64,000 nt of DNA from Floccularia luteovirens (taxonomy: Eukaryota; Basidiomycota; Agaricomycetes; Agaricales; Squamanitaceae): NCBI GenBank assembly GCA_009739215.1, contig VSJF01000006.1, positions 248,001 to 312,000 on the forward strand, written 5' to 3'. The position numbers and the translations under genes were made by a program. Shown here piece by piece: positions 47,181 to 58,063 of the stretch. Positions within the stretch are counted from its first letter, which is position 1. Each line of letters begins with the position of its first letter. The notes under the pieces are model-generated. The model did not search any database, was not told the DNA's origin, and saw only the letters and a list, made by a program, of their open reading frames with translations.

Positions 47181-47571
47181 TGATAAATAATCCTATTAAG
47201 GTTTGCAGGTTAACTACTCAGGCAATCACTAGAGATGCTGGGTCAAGATGCATAAGTGTATATCTGGTAGATTCACTGAGAGGTGAAGGTAGAGAAATAA
47301 CTTGTATTGATAGATTCTGAGGTTACACTCAGAATCAAGTCTACTTAAATACATAAAGGGTGCTACTACTTATGGTAGTAGTCTTCTGTAAGGTTCTACA
47401 GAGTTCTACTACAGATTATCTAAGCTGCTGCAGAAGTCCACATGGTAGTGGAGTAATCTAATAATACATGAATTCTAGAATACTATAGAAGGTGATAGAA
47501 GTCCATTCTAAGAATACAGAGATAAGTTCATGGAGGTCTATGAGTCAGGTTTGGGAGTCCAGAATGTAACA
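47181..47571 (-). repeat. LTR4 solo LTR
   Basis: Right end CCAGAATGTAACA is the reverse of the LTR4 start at 32067. Left end TGATAAATAATCC. No clean target duplication. Confidence 0.55.
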
Positions 47572-48604
47572 AATCCTCAAGTCAACTACAAGTCATTTAG
47601 AAGTACTACTAGTTATATTGAAGCTAGTACAAGTCACTTGAAATCACATAAGAGTCAGAATGTGAAATATACAAAGAGAATAGGAAAATGAGGCAGAAAC
47701 ACATTGTATGTGCATTCTAAAGTCCAGGGAGATAGTGTATGTCTAGATAAGGTCATAACATAGACTAGCTAATAATACTACTATTTATTCTTCTAGTATT
47801 GGAAGCATTTTATTCAGACTATTTATTAATGGTGTGGAAACACAATCTCTTTTATTCACTAGAGTTCTTTATATTCCATAATTACAAAACAATCTTCTTT
47901 TAGTTCTTTTCCTTATTAGGCATAGAGACTATAACATTAATATTGACTTAGACTTTATCTATTTTTATCAATCTAGTAGAGAACTGTTTATAGCTAGTAT
48001 TAATAGCCAGAATGCTGCATTTCTGGATGGGATCACTATACCTGTCTGTCTTGAAATTGCAAACCTCTCCTCTACTCTCCTACTAGACCTTGAACTTTGG
48101 TATAGGAGATTTGGTTACTACAATCATGCTGGTATAAAGCAACTTCATTCCATGCACATGGTAACTGGCATGCATCTTGGCAATAACTCCAAACTAGACC
48201 CAGTCTGTGAGCTATGCCTTTTAGGCAAAATACATGCCAATCCATTTCCTACTTCAGATTCCAAAGCATCACAATCTCTGGAATTAGTGCATATGGATTT
48301 GAAAGGCCCAATCCAAGTCAAGTCCATTGGTGGTTACCAGTATTGGATCATCTTTGTTGATGACTGTACTAGATTCAAATGTGATTTTAGACTTAGAAAG
48401 AAATCAGACACTCTTGATGCCTTTAAGCAGTTCAAAGCTTATGCTGAGAACTTGTATAACTCTAGCATTAAATATATAAGAGAGAACAAGGGATCTGAGT
48501 TTATATTCAATGACTTCAATCAGTACTACATTGATAATGGTATCCAGAGATATCACACAGTTAGAAATAGGTCACAGCATATCAGCAAACACCATTTTAG
48601 TCTG

Positions 48605-49020
48605 TAGTAGCCATAGTATCTATAATGTTCCATAGTATTCTATAGAGAGCCATAGATATAAGTCTTTTTTCATAGTGACCTATAGTGACCTATAGTAACC
48701 CATAGATATAAGCTATTTTCCATAGTAATCTATAGTGATTCATAGATATGAGCTATTTTCTGTAGTAACCTGTAGTAATTCATAGATATGGGCCATTTTT
48801 CATAGTAATTTGTAGTAAGCCATAGATATAGATTATTTTCCATAGTGATCTATAGTAACTCATAGATATGGGCTATTTTCCATAGTGACCTATAGTGATC
48901 TATAGTATTTTGACTTTTTCTATAGTATTCCATAGATATGACCAATCTGTATAGTACTCTATAGTGCTTCATAGATATTATAAAAAATTGATAGTATTCA
49001 ACAATAAATATATAGATAAT
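48605..49020. repeat. 40-bp minisatellite
   Basis: From about 48650 to 48890 a unit of about 40 bp repeats some six times, imperfectly, with the core CATAGATATRRGCTATTTTC followed by CATAGTRACCTATAGTRAYT. Related units occur at 57249-57400. Confidence 0.75.
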
Positions 49021-49532
49021 AATAATAAGAATTTATCTAATTAGATTAGATTAGATTTGCTATCTTTGATTGAATTACATAACTATATACTTAGTGTATA
49101 TAGCAAGTATGTAGAATTTGACTTAGAAGAATATTCCGCTTTTTGGATTACATAAGCAAAACATTGGACTTGTTGGACTTGGAAAAAAAAAATTTTTTTC
49201 TACAGGTCACATAACTTCTCTAAAAGTCGAAATTAAACTCAAGAAAAAATTTTTTTTTTCTATCTCTTCTCTTCCTCAACTTCCATCTACTAAGTAAATA
49301 CTTATTTCTTTTCTTTTCTCTTACTAATTTATTCTATATCTTTCTAGGTTCATTTACTCTTCTTTGTTAGAGCCTATGGTGGAAGAAGTTGTAGGAATAA
49401 CAGAAGAGGTAATCTGGTATGTTAGTCTGACTTTATGTCTTTTTTATATGTTTTTTTTCTCTTTTCTTCTTTATTATTATGTTTGACTTTTCTATATATT
49501 TTTTTTTTTTTTTATATGTTAGTCCAACTTTT
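49020..49532. repeat. Repeat R, first copy (AT-rich)
   Basis: Matches 57400-58063 and 58670 onward, including TTAGAGCCTATGGTGGAAGAAG. It contains two A/T tracts at about 49192-49207 and 49248-49260 that bound a flipped segment. Long T runs follow. No protein was recognised. Confidence 0.6.
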
Positions 49533-49912
49533 TGTTACAATAGTCTACTCCTACATATACAGACATACTAGAATAGAGGATAGTAAGAGGATAGTATAAT
49601 ATAGTATGTAATAGTAGACAGAAGGGGAAAGAAAGAATGAGTTCTGGTAGGAAACCAGTGGTCTTATATAGATACCAGAGGTGCTTCTATCAGGGTAGCC
49701 TAGAAGCACTCAGGGTAGACTAGAAGCACTCAGGGTAGACTAGAAGCACTGGTATCATAGCAACAGAAGTAGACTAGAAGCTGTCAGGGTAAGCTAGAAG
49801 CACTACCCTGAGCAGTCTAGAACAGTAGTCTAGGCCTTCCTGTATTATATATAAGGAGGCCTCTGTAGCATACTTTCCCCCCAAGTGAATACACTATATT
49901 TACACTCTAACA
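49533..49912 (+). repeat. Copia-1 5' LTR
   Basis: TGTTACAATAGTC to CTCTAACA. The U3 contains two and a half copies of a 20-bp unit (CTAGAAGCACTCAGGGTAGA). A TATATAAGGAGG box lies near 49848. Confidence 0.9.
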
Positions 49913-50491
49913 GGTTATGGGCCCTCAGCTCTAACTGTGCCCCTCATTCCTTGTCCTACTTGACCACTGTGACTGCTCCCTTTACCACTCCTCTACTGCC
50001 TCACTCTTTTCTCCTTAGTTAAAATCTTTCTCCTTTTCACTCCGAGTTTTTGGCTGCTAAACTTAGCCAGTCAATAGCTAGTCAGTCCATAGTAGTTAGT
50101 AAGGACAAAAGACCATCCCCAGGTGGTCTCTACAGTGAACTGTTGGGTCTGTGCACTTCAGTGGGCCAGCCTTTAACCCACACAGCAATATCTCAGGTAG
50201 TCATCCCTGTGAGCTGTGAGGTGGTACAACTGCACTGTAGTTAAATTGTGTTGACTTGCACACACTGGTGGTTGAAGAAGACCCCAGGACTTCATTATCT
50301 TCCCCACCAACTCTCTTTCCTTTTTTTTTTAATCACCTTTCCCACACCTACCCTTTTCACTTTCTCAGCAGTTACTAGAACCCTACCTTTTTCAAGGACT
50401 TGGTTGCATTCTAGTTGACTTGCTTAGTTTGCATCTTTTACTCTTCCCTTTTTCTGCCTGTTTTTACCACATCCCTTTGTTTTCTCTTGCA

Positions 50492-53400
50492 ATGGGAGGA
50501 CTAGATATTCAAAAACTGGGACTTACCAACTATAACCAGTGGAGTGGAGAAATCCAAGCATGGCTCAGGTCTGAACAACTTTGGCACATTGTTAGTGGCC
50601 AAAAGTCTAGACCTGATGCCAAGGAGTCTTCCCCACATTATGAGTTGCAATTGCAGAGACAGGATGACTGGGACAATAAGGCTCAGAAAGCTGCTGGGTG
50701 GCTATACCTCACAGTAGAACCATCTCAGAGAGTGCATCTGAAAGGGATAGAGCATGACTCTCTTGCTATTTGGGAAGCCTTGAAATCTGTGCACCTTCAG
50801 CAAAAGCCTAGTGCCAGATTCAATGCATATGATGACTTGTTCAGCATCAGAAAGACAGATAAAGAGTCTTTGCAGTCACTTGCAAATAGGGTTGATGCAG
50901 TAATGCAGCAGATTTCAAATCTGAGACCTGAATCCTTCACTCTGCAACAGCTGGATGAGGAGTTATTGTGCATGGCTATGATCAGGGCTTTACCAGAAGA
51001 CTATAGTCACTTTGTGTCATCTTTGATGCTTAGTGACAAACTGGATAAAGCCTCTATCACCCAGGCATTCCACACTGAGGAAACTCAGAGAACAAGGAGA
51101 TCTGCACCTCAAGTCTCAGAGGTTGCAAACAAAGTGGCTACCAATTACAAGGGCAAGCAGAAGCAGTCCAGCTCTGCCCCCACCACTTATCCTCCTTGTA
51201 TCTTTTGTGGAAAAATGGGTCACCACTTTAAAAGATGTAATCTATTTCTAGCTGAACAGGCAAAGGCAAAGGCAGCAAATCTCCAGGAATCAGCAAGAAA
51301 GGCAAGTATCTTTTCACAAGTACAATTAGATAACCCTCTTTCCCATCATGCTAATTATGATTGGAATGCAGACTCAGGAGCCACATCCCATATGACTCCA
51401 CACAAGCATTGGCTCAGGGATTACAAACCCTATCACATACCTATTAGACTAGCTGACAACACCACTATTTATTCTTCTGGTGTTGGAAGCATTTTATTCA
51501 GACCATTTATTAATGGTGTGGAAACACAATCTCTTTTATTTACTAGAGTTCTTCATGTTCCACAACTTCAAAACAACCTTCTTTCAGTTCTCTTTCTTGT
51601 CAGACATAGAGACTACAATATTAATATTGACTCAGATTTCATTCATTTTTACCAAACTAGTAGAGAACTGTTCACAGCTAGTATTAATAGCCAGAATGCT
51701 GCATTCCTGGATGGGATCACTGTGCCTGCCTGTCTTGAAACTGCAAACCTCTCCTCTACTCTCCCACTGGACCTTGGACTTTGGCATAGGAGATTTGGGC
51801 ACTACAATCATGCTAGTGTTAAGCAACTTCATTCCATGCACATGGTAACTGGCATGCATCTTGGCAATAACTCTAAACCAGACCCAGTCTGTGAGCCATG
51901 CCTTTCAGGCAAAATGCATGCCAATCCATTCCCTACTTCAGATTCCAGAGCATCACAACCTCTGGAATTAGTGCATATGGATTTGAAAGGCCCAATCCAA
52001 GTCAAGTCTATAGGTGGTTACCAGTATTGGATCATCTTTGTTGATGACTGTACCAGATTCAAATGTGGTTTTGGACTCAGAAAGAAATCAGACACCCTTG
52101 ATGCCTTTAAGCAGTTCAAAGCATATGCTGAGAACTTGCACAACTCTAGCATTAAATGCATAAGAGAGGACAAGGGATCTGAGTTCATGTCCAATGACTT
52201 CAATCAGTACTGCATTGATAATGGCATCCAGAGACATCACACAGTTAGAAACAGGCCACAGCAGAATGGGGATGTTGAAAGGGCAAACAGAACAGTTGCA
52301 GACTTAGTAACAGCCATGTTAACAGAAGCAAACTTACCAGTGCAATTCTGGTTTCACTGCTTCATGGCTGTGCTACATGTTCTCAACAAATGCCCTACTG
52401 TCTCATTAAAAGACAGAACTTCCTATGAAGCATGGCACTGTAAGAAACCTAATGTATCTCATCTCAGAGTATTTGGATGTTTAGCATATGTCCATGTGCA
52501 GAAGGACAAAAGGAGATCATTTGGATCACATATGGAGAAGTGCATTTTTGTTGGCTATCCAGCAGGTTACAAAGGGTGGCAGTTCTATAATCCAGTAACA
52601 AGGAAGTTCATTATCTCAGAAAGAGCTGAGTTTGATGAGAGATATCTTCCTGGGATTAAACCCACTGTGATGAACTCCATTCCTGTACCTCATGACATAA
52701 ATCCTGTCAATGGTAGTGACATGCCAGATTTAGGGGGGTATGACATTCCTAGAAATCAGTCAGCCACTCCCTCTATCTCATCTTCAGTGGTTCATTTGCC
52801 AATGGTGTCAAATAATGATAGACCTCCTTTTATTCCTATTGAAGTAGAGCTTGATGCTCCTTCTCCACTTGCACTTCCTATACCTCTACAATCCCCTAGT
52901 CCAGAACCAGTATCTCTACCACCATCTCCTAGTCCACAACCAGCCTCTTTACCACAAACTCCAGTCAGACACTTTACACCAAATCCAGTTAGTCCTTCTT
53001 TAGCTCAAAGAAGAACTAGGAGGAATATCCAACCTCCTGGTGAATGGTGGAAAGTCAGACACTCCCCTGCTATCCCTGAGACTTCTTCTGAATCTGAAGC
53101 AGATATTGCTGATGATAAAGAAGAGTTCAGTGGTGTTGCCTCTGGTGTTACAGAGCCTAATACATACAAACAGGCAATGAAAGCACCAGATGCAGAACTA
53201 TGGAGACAGGCAACTGCTGATGAGATTAAAGCACTCATGGACAATGGTACTTGGGAATTGGCCTTGTTGCCAAAGGACAGACAGGCAATTGGTAGTAAAT
53301 GGTGTTAAAGTTAGTAGATGCCATAATACAGGCATTAGTAAAGTATTAGTTCGCACTTTGTGCACTTTAATGTAAATGCCACTATTGTGGCATTAGTAAA

Positions 53401-55137
53401 ATACTTTCATTTCACACTTTTACACTTAGTTTACATTTCTTAATGTTTCTGCTTTTGTTTTGTAGTTGTAGGTCCACTGAGTGTTGCAAAACACTCAAAC
53501 GCGATATAGTGGACACTATTTATCACGCCTCATGGTTTCCTGGATACAACAGGGCCAAACAAGTGCGCTTTCCTTATGTATCTAGAGATAGATACTAGAT
53601 ACTTGCTGAAAACAAAGTTAATCATATTACACTTATTTGAACGCATTTTAGAGGGTTTCTTGCATTGTATCTGACTGCTTACAGTAGTACAATTGCAGAG
53701 TTCGGTTTGAACTTCAACAAATGGGTGTTCAAAGTAAAGAGGAATGCAGATGGCTCAGTTGAAAGATACAAAGCTAGACTAGTTGCAAAGGGGTTCTCTC
53801 AGAGACCCGGCTTAGACTTCACTGAAGTTTTTGCACCCACATTCAGAATGGCTTCAATCAGAACCATTATTGCACTAGCAGCTAAGCACAACTACCACTT
53901 GCATTCCATTGACATCTCATCTGCCTTCCTGAATGGAGACTTGGAAGAGGATATTTATATGCAACAGCCTGCTGGCTTTGAGCAACTTGGACCAGACTAT
54001 GTGTGCAAACTCAAAAAGTCTATTTATGGTCTAAGGCAATCTGCCAGACAGTGGAATAAGAAGCTTCATATAGCTCTTAGTAGCATGGGATATAACAGAT
54101 TGGAATCAGATAGGAGTATCTATGTATATGCCAAAGAAGGGGTTCTAGTCATTATTCCTGTGTATATTGATGACATTACTCTTGCATCAAACTCTACCTC
54201 TAAGATTGATTCCACAATCAAAGAGCTAGAGAGTCACTTTAAACTCAGGAATATTGGACCTACTACTTGGCTGTTAGGCATGAAAATCAGTGTTGATTCT
54301 GCCAAACACACTATCTCCTTATCCCAGCAACAGTACATTAATGACATGCTTGTTCAGTATGGCTTTACTGGTTGCAACCCAATCTCTACTCCTATGGATC
54401 CTGGACTTGCACTAGAAAAGACTCAAACCCTCTCTGATGAGGATGTAGAGTTTATGTCTAAAGTTCCATATCTGTCTGCTGTTGGCTCTCTCACCTATTT
54501 GGCTCAATGCACTAGACCTGACATCTCATTTGCTGTTGGTACACTTGCTAAGTACAACTCCAATCCTAATCCAACTCATTGGAAGGCTGTCAAGCATGTA
54601 TTTAGATACTTGCAAGGCACCAAGGACTATGAGCTTGTGTACAGGCAAGATGATGCTAAAGAGCTGTTTATCACATACTCTGATGCAAATCATGGTGCAT
54701 GCAAAGACACTGGTAGATCTACTGGTGGCTATTGTGTTATGATTGGCAATGGTGCAGTCAGCTGGTCTTCTAAGCTGCAGACTTGTGTTGCACTGTCTTC
54801 TACTGAAGCAGAGTACATGGCAGCTGTTGAAGCAGGCAAAGAGCTCAAATGGATGAGAAGCCTGCTTGGTGAATTTGGATATACCTTTACTAAGGCATCT
54901 ACTCTTTGTATTGACAACCAGTCTGCAATTAGTGTGTCTAAGAATCCAGAACATCATAGTAGAATGAAGCATCTTGACTTGAAGTTCCATTGGCTTAGAG
55001 AGAATGTGGAAGCAGGGATTATTACTCCAATTCATGTTGGCACCAATGATATGGTTGCAGACTGTCTTACCAAACCTCTTGCCAGAATCAAGCATGATAA
55101 ATGCAGAATAGGACTTGGACTTGTTACCAAGAAATAG
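50492..55137 (+). pseudogene. Copia-1 gag-pol polyprotein, split by a solo LTR
   Basis: The frame is open from 50420; the best start is ATG 50492 (MGGLDIQKLGLTNYNQWSGE). Domains in order: Gag UBN2-type, CCHC knuckle CIFCGKMGHHFKRC, protease NADSGATSHM, GAG-pre-integrase LWHRRFGHYNHASVKQL, integrase with HMDLKGP, FVDDCTRF and the DKGSEF region, a proline-rich linker, then reverse transcriptase. RT stops at IGSKWC (53308) because LTR1 entered the codon region; it resumes at WVFKVKRNADGSV with the catalytic VYIDDITLAS and RNase H (ALSSTEAEYMAAVEAGKELKWM). Except for this insertion no stop was seen, so the element was probably active until recently. It could act in trans only if other copies supply the proteins. 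Confidence 0.9.
53303..53719 (+). repeat. LTR1 solo LTR in Copia-1 RT, AATGG duplication
   Basis: 417 bp, TGTTAAAGTTAG to ACTTCAACA, with exact AATGG at 53298-53302 and 53720-53724. Internal hairpins: ATGCCAC-TATT-GTGGCAT, and the nested pair GTCCACT/AGTGGAC around GAGTGTT-GCAA-AACACTC. Confidence 0.92.
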
Positions 55138-55165
55138 TCTGTTACATATAGGATTAAGGGGGCTA

Positions 55166-55545
55166 TGTTACAATAGTCTACTCCTACATGTACAGACATA
55201 CTAGGATAGAGAATAGTAAGAGGATAGAATAGTATAGTATGTAATAATAGACAGGAGGGGAAAGGAAGAATGGGTTCTGGTAGGAAACCAGTGGTCTTAT
55301 ATAGATACCAGAGGTGCTTCTATCAGGGTAGCCTAGAAGCACTCAGGGTAGACTAGAAGCACTCAGGGTAGACTAGAAGCACTGGTATCATAGCAACAGA
55401 AGTAGACTAGAAGCTGTCAGGGTAAGCTAGAAGCACTACCCTGAGCAGTCTAGAACAGTAGTCTAGGCCTTCCTGTATTATATATAAGGAGGCCTCTGTA
55501 GCATACTTTCCCCCCAAGTGAATACACTATATTTACACTCTAACA
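55166..55545 (+). repeat. Copia-1 3' LTR
   Basis: Follows the polypurine tract. As far as I can compare by eye it is identical to the reverse LTR at 63015-63394. Confidence 0.9.
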
Positions 55546-55675
55546 GAAATGGACTGGCATGCATTTTGCCTGAAAGGCATGGCTCACAGACTGGATCTGG
55601 TTTGGAGTTATTGCCAAGATGCATACCAGTTATCATATACATAGAATGAAGTTGCTTTACACTAGCATGATTGTT
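55546..55675 (-). pseudogene. Copia pre-integrase fragment
   Basis: The minus strand encodes NHASVKQLHSMYMITGMHLG and PDPVCEPCLSGKMHA, a short piece of a Copia-1-like pol. Confidence 0.8.
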
Positions 55676-56005
55676 GTTACAATAGTCTACTGCTATATGT
55701 ACAGACAGTATAAGATAGTAGTAGAATAGAAGGGAAAGGAAGAATGGGTTCTGGTTGGAAACCAGTGGTCTTATATAGATACCAGAGGTGCTTCTATCAG
55801 GGTTGCCTAGAAGCACTCAGGGTAGTCTAGAAGCACTAGTATCATAGCAACAGAAGTAGACTAGAAGCTGTCAGGGTAAGCTAGAAGTACTACCCTGAGC
55901 AGTCTAGAATAGTAGTCTAGGCCTTTCTGAATTATATATAAGGAGGCCTCTATAGCATACTTTCCCCTCAACTGAATACACACTATTCACATACTAATAT
56001 ATTGT
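55676..56005 (+). repeat. LTR-C variant solo LTR
   Basis: TGTTACAATAGTCTACTGC to CATACTAATA (decayed from CTAACA). It has one fewer U3 20-bp unit and several substitutions. Confidence 0.75.
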
Positions 56006-56103
56006 ACTAGGGAAATCTGACTAGCAATACCTCTGTTTTTTAATCCGGATAACCCCTATGATGAGACAAGTATAGGACAACACAAACATCACAAACAGTA
56101 ACA
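56006..56103 (+). repeat. LTR2 3'-end fragment
   Basis: TGTACTAGGGAAATCTGAC to CAAACAGTAACA, the last hundred bases of LTR2. Confidence 0.65.
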
Positions 56104-56391
56104 ACTAAGGGGGCTATATTACAATACTCTAGTCCTACATACCCAGACACTACTATATACATAATATATAAAGATATAATAAGTAGAGTAGAAGTTGTAG
56201 TAGTAAAGTAGGGAAAAGGAAGAATGGAGAGTGGCATCAGACCAGTAGCCTTATATATTGTACCAGGGACATCTGATACACAAACAAGGCCAAACTACTA
56301 GATAGTCTATGCATACTCTCCAAATATATATAAGAAGGCACTTCTGCCTACTTTTCTCCCCAATCAAATATATACTGTTTTCACTCAAACA
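56104..56391 (+). repeat. Copia-2 polypurine tract and LTR8
   Basis: AACTAAGGGGGCTA, then LTR8 from TATTACAATACTC to CACTCAAACA. Short LTR-C sequence follows to 56420. Confidence 0.7.
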
Positions 56392-56420
56392 AGTGAATAC
56401 ACACTCTTTCACTATAAACA

Positions 56421-57248
56421 ATGCCATAATACAGGCATTAGTAAAAGTATTAGTTCTCACTTTGTGCACTTTAATGTAAATGCCACTATTGTGGCATTAG
56501 TAAAATACTTTCATTTCACACTTTTACACTTAGTTTACATTTCTTAATGTTTCTCCTTTTGTTTTATAGTTGTAGATCTACTCAGTGTTGCAAAACACTG
56601 AAATGTGATATAGTGGACACTACTTATCATGCCTTATGGATTCCTGGGTACAACAGAGCCAAACAAGAGTGCTTTCCTTATGTATCTAGAGATAGATACT
56701 AGATACTTGCTGAAAATAAAGTTAATTATATTACACTTGTTTGAATGCATTTTAGTGTTGAGCAGTGTCTGTCACATACAGTGATAGAGAACTATCTTAC
56801 CTGGGATTCTTACTGTGCTTAGAGGGCTATACTACTGACTACTACCAAGTTAATTGGACAAAGTATATTGACATTACTACTTTGTATATATACATTATAG
56901 TCATGGCTGTGTAATACCTAATGTAGTTACTAGCATGTACATAAAACACCTCATGTCTACTCCAGGTAGGACATGAGTCATACATATTCCATAACATGAG
57001 TCATACACATATCTGCAGTAAGCTCTAGAATGCTCTAGACTGTGTGTGTCATTACATCTTAGTCATTATACTAGTGTAACCTTATCTTATCTTATCAGGT
57101 CTACAACACATGACTGACAAGCATGTGACTAATCACATGACTACTAATCAATCATGTGGAGTTGCTGTCACAATATTTAGAAGGTTTCTTGCATTGTATC
57201 TAACTGTTTACAGTAGTACAATTGCAGAGTTTGATTTGAACTTCAACA
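56421..57248 (+). repeat. LTR1 copy, 5' truncated, interrupted by LTR3
   Basis: Begins ATGCCATAATACAGGCATT and ends GAACTTCAACA. LTR3 (56756-57175) sits inside. The hairpin reads CAGTGTT-GCAA-AACACTG here. Confidence 0.85.
56756..57175 (-). repeat. LTR3 solo LTR with TTTAG duplication
   Basis: TGTTGAGCAGTG to TGTCACAATA, with TTTAG at 56751-56755 and 57176-57180. 420 bp, diverged from other LTR3 copies, but it keeps a CATGTGA/TCACATGA cluster at 57100-57165. Confidence 0.85.
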
Positions 57249-57720
57249 GTAACCTGTAGTAATTCATAGATATAGGCTATTTTTCATAGTAACCTGTAGT
57301 AAGCCATAGATGTAGGTTATTTTCCATAGTGATCTATAGTGATCTGTAGTATTTCATAGATATGACCAATCTATATAGTACTCTGTAGTGCTCTATAGAT
57401 GTTATAAAAAATTGATAGTATTTAATAATAAATGCATAGATAATAATGATAAGAATTTATCTAATTAGATTAGATTAGCTATCCTTGATTGAATTACATA
57501 ACTATGTACTTAGTATATATAGCAAGTATGTAGAATTTGACTAAGAAGAATATTCTGCTTTTTGGATTATATAAGCAAATATCAGACTTGTTGGACTTGG
57601 AAAAAAAATTTTTTTTCTTGAGTTCAATTTTGACTTTAGAGAAGTCACATGACCTGTGATTATGTAACATACTTTAGACTTCAACCTTTTTTTTTGCTTC
57701 AAAATTTTCATCTCTTCTCT

Positions 57721-57896
57721 TGTTGGAATAACCAAGGGCAGTATAAGCTCTGTTTATTATCTTTAGTTTGTTTTTACTCTGTCTTTTGCTTACATAATTA
57801 GTAGTATAAATTGTTAGTAGTTTATACTTGTTAATAACAAGGCAGTTTGGCATAAACTCTGTCCACTCTTTTAAAAGTCTACTATTTATTTCAATA
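57721..57896 (+). repeat. LTR7, short 176-bp element
   Basis: TGTTGGAATAACC to TTTCAATA. Flanks TCTCT and CCTCT are a near-exact 5-bp duplication. Relative at 43033-43205. Confidence 0.7.
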
Positions 57897-58063
57897 CCTC
57901 TTCTCTAACTTCCACCTACTTGGTAAGTATCTATTTCTTTTCTCTTTTCTTACTAATTCATTCTGTATTTTTCTAGATTCATTTGCTTCTCTTTGTTAGA
58001 GCCTATGATGGAAGAAGTTAGTAGAGATAACAGAAGAGACAATCTGATATATTAGTCTGACTT

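Larger units (their letters stand above)
45667..47760 (-). repeat. LTR2 copy with TAGAC duplication, holding LTR5 and LTR4
   Basis: TGTTACCATT at 45667 to GGTCATAACA at 47760, with TAGAC at 45662-45666 and 47761-47765, so LTR2 entered the old Copia. LTR5 (45881-47010) and LTR4 (47181-47571) then entered the LTR2. LTR5 itself contains a further insertion of about 165 bp near 45970-46140. Confidence 0.8.
44840..48600 (+). pseudogene. Old Copia-1 copy, fragmented
   Basis: Three blocks align with the intact element. Gag is at 44840-45027 (VMQQISNLEPENFTLQQLDEE). End of gag and protease are at 45311-45666, where DSGATSHM has become DSEATSHM. GAG-pre-integrase and integrase are at 47761-48595, cut at the NRPQQNG position. 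They are separated by inserted sequence at 45028-45310 and the LTR2 nest at 45667-47760. Differences from Copia-1 are mostly C-to-T and G-to-A. Confidence 0.85.
49533..55545 (+). mobile_element. Copia-1 LTR retrotransposon, nearly complete
   Basis: LTRs of 380 bp at 49533-49912 and 55166-55545 bound a leader, one long gag-pol frame and the polypurine tract AAGGGGGCTA. Gag-pol is broken only by a solo LTR1 at 53303-53719. The 5' LTR differs from the 3' LTR at about ten sites in its first 110 bp, mostly A for G. Flanks CTTTT and GAAAT do not match, so the two ends may come from different insertions. Confidence 0.9.

Noticed and set aside
48605..49020. CRISPR-like array
   Set aside because: Units are contiguous and diverged without unique spacers, and the genome is fungal; it is a minisatellite.
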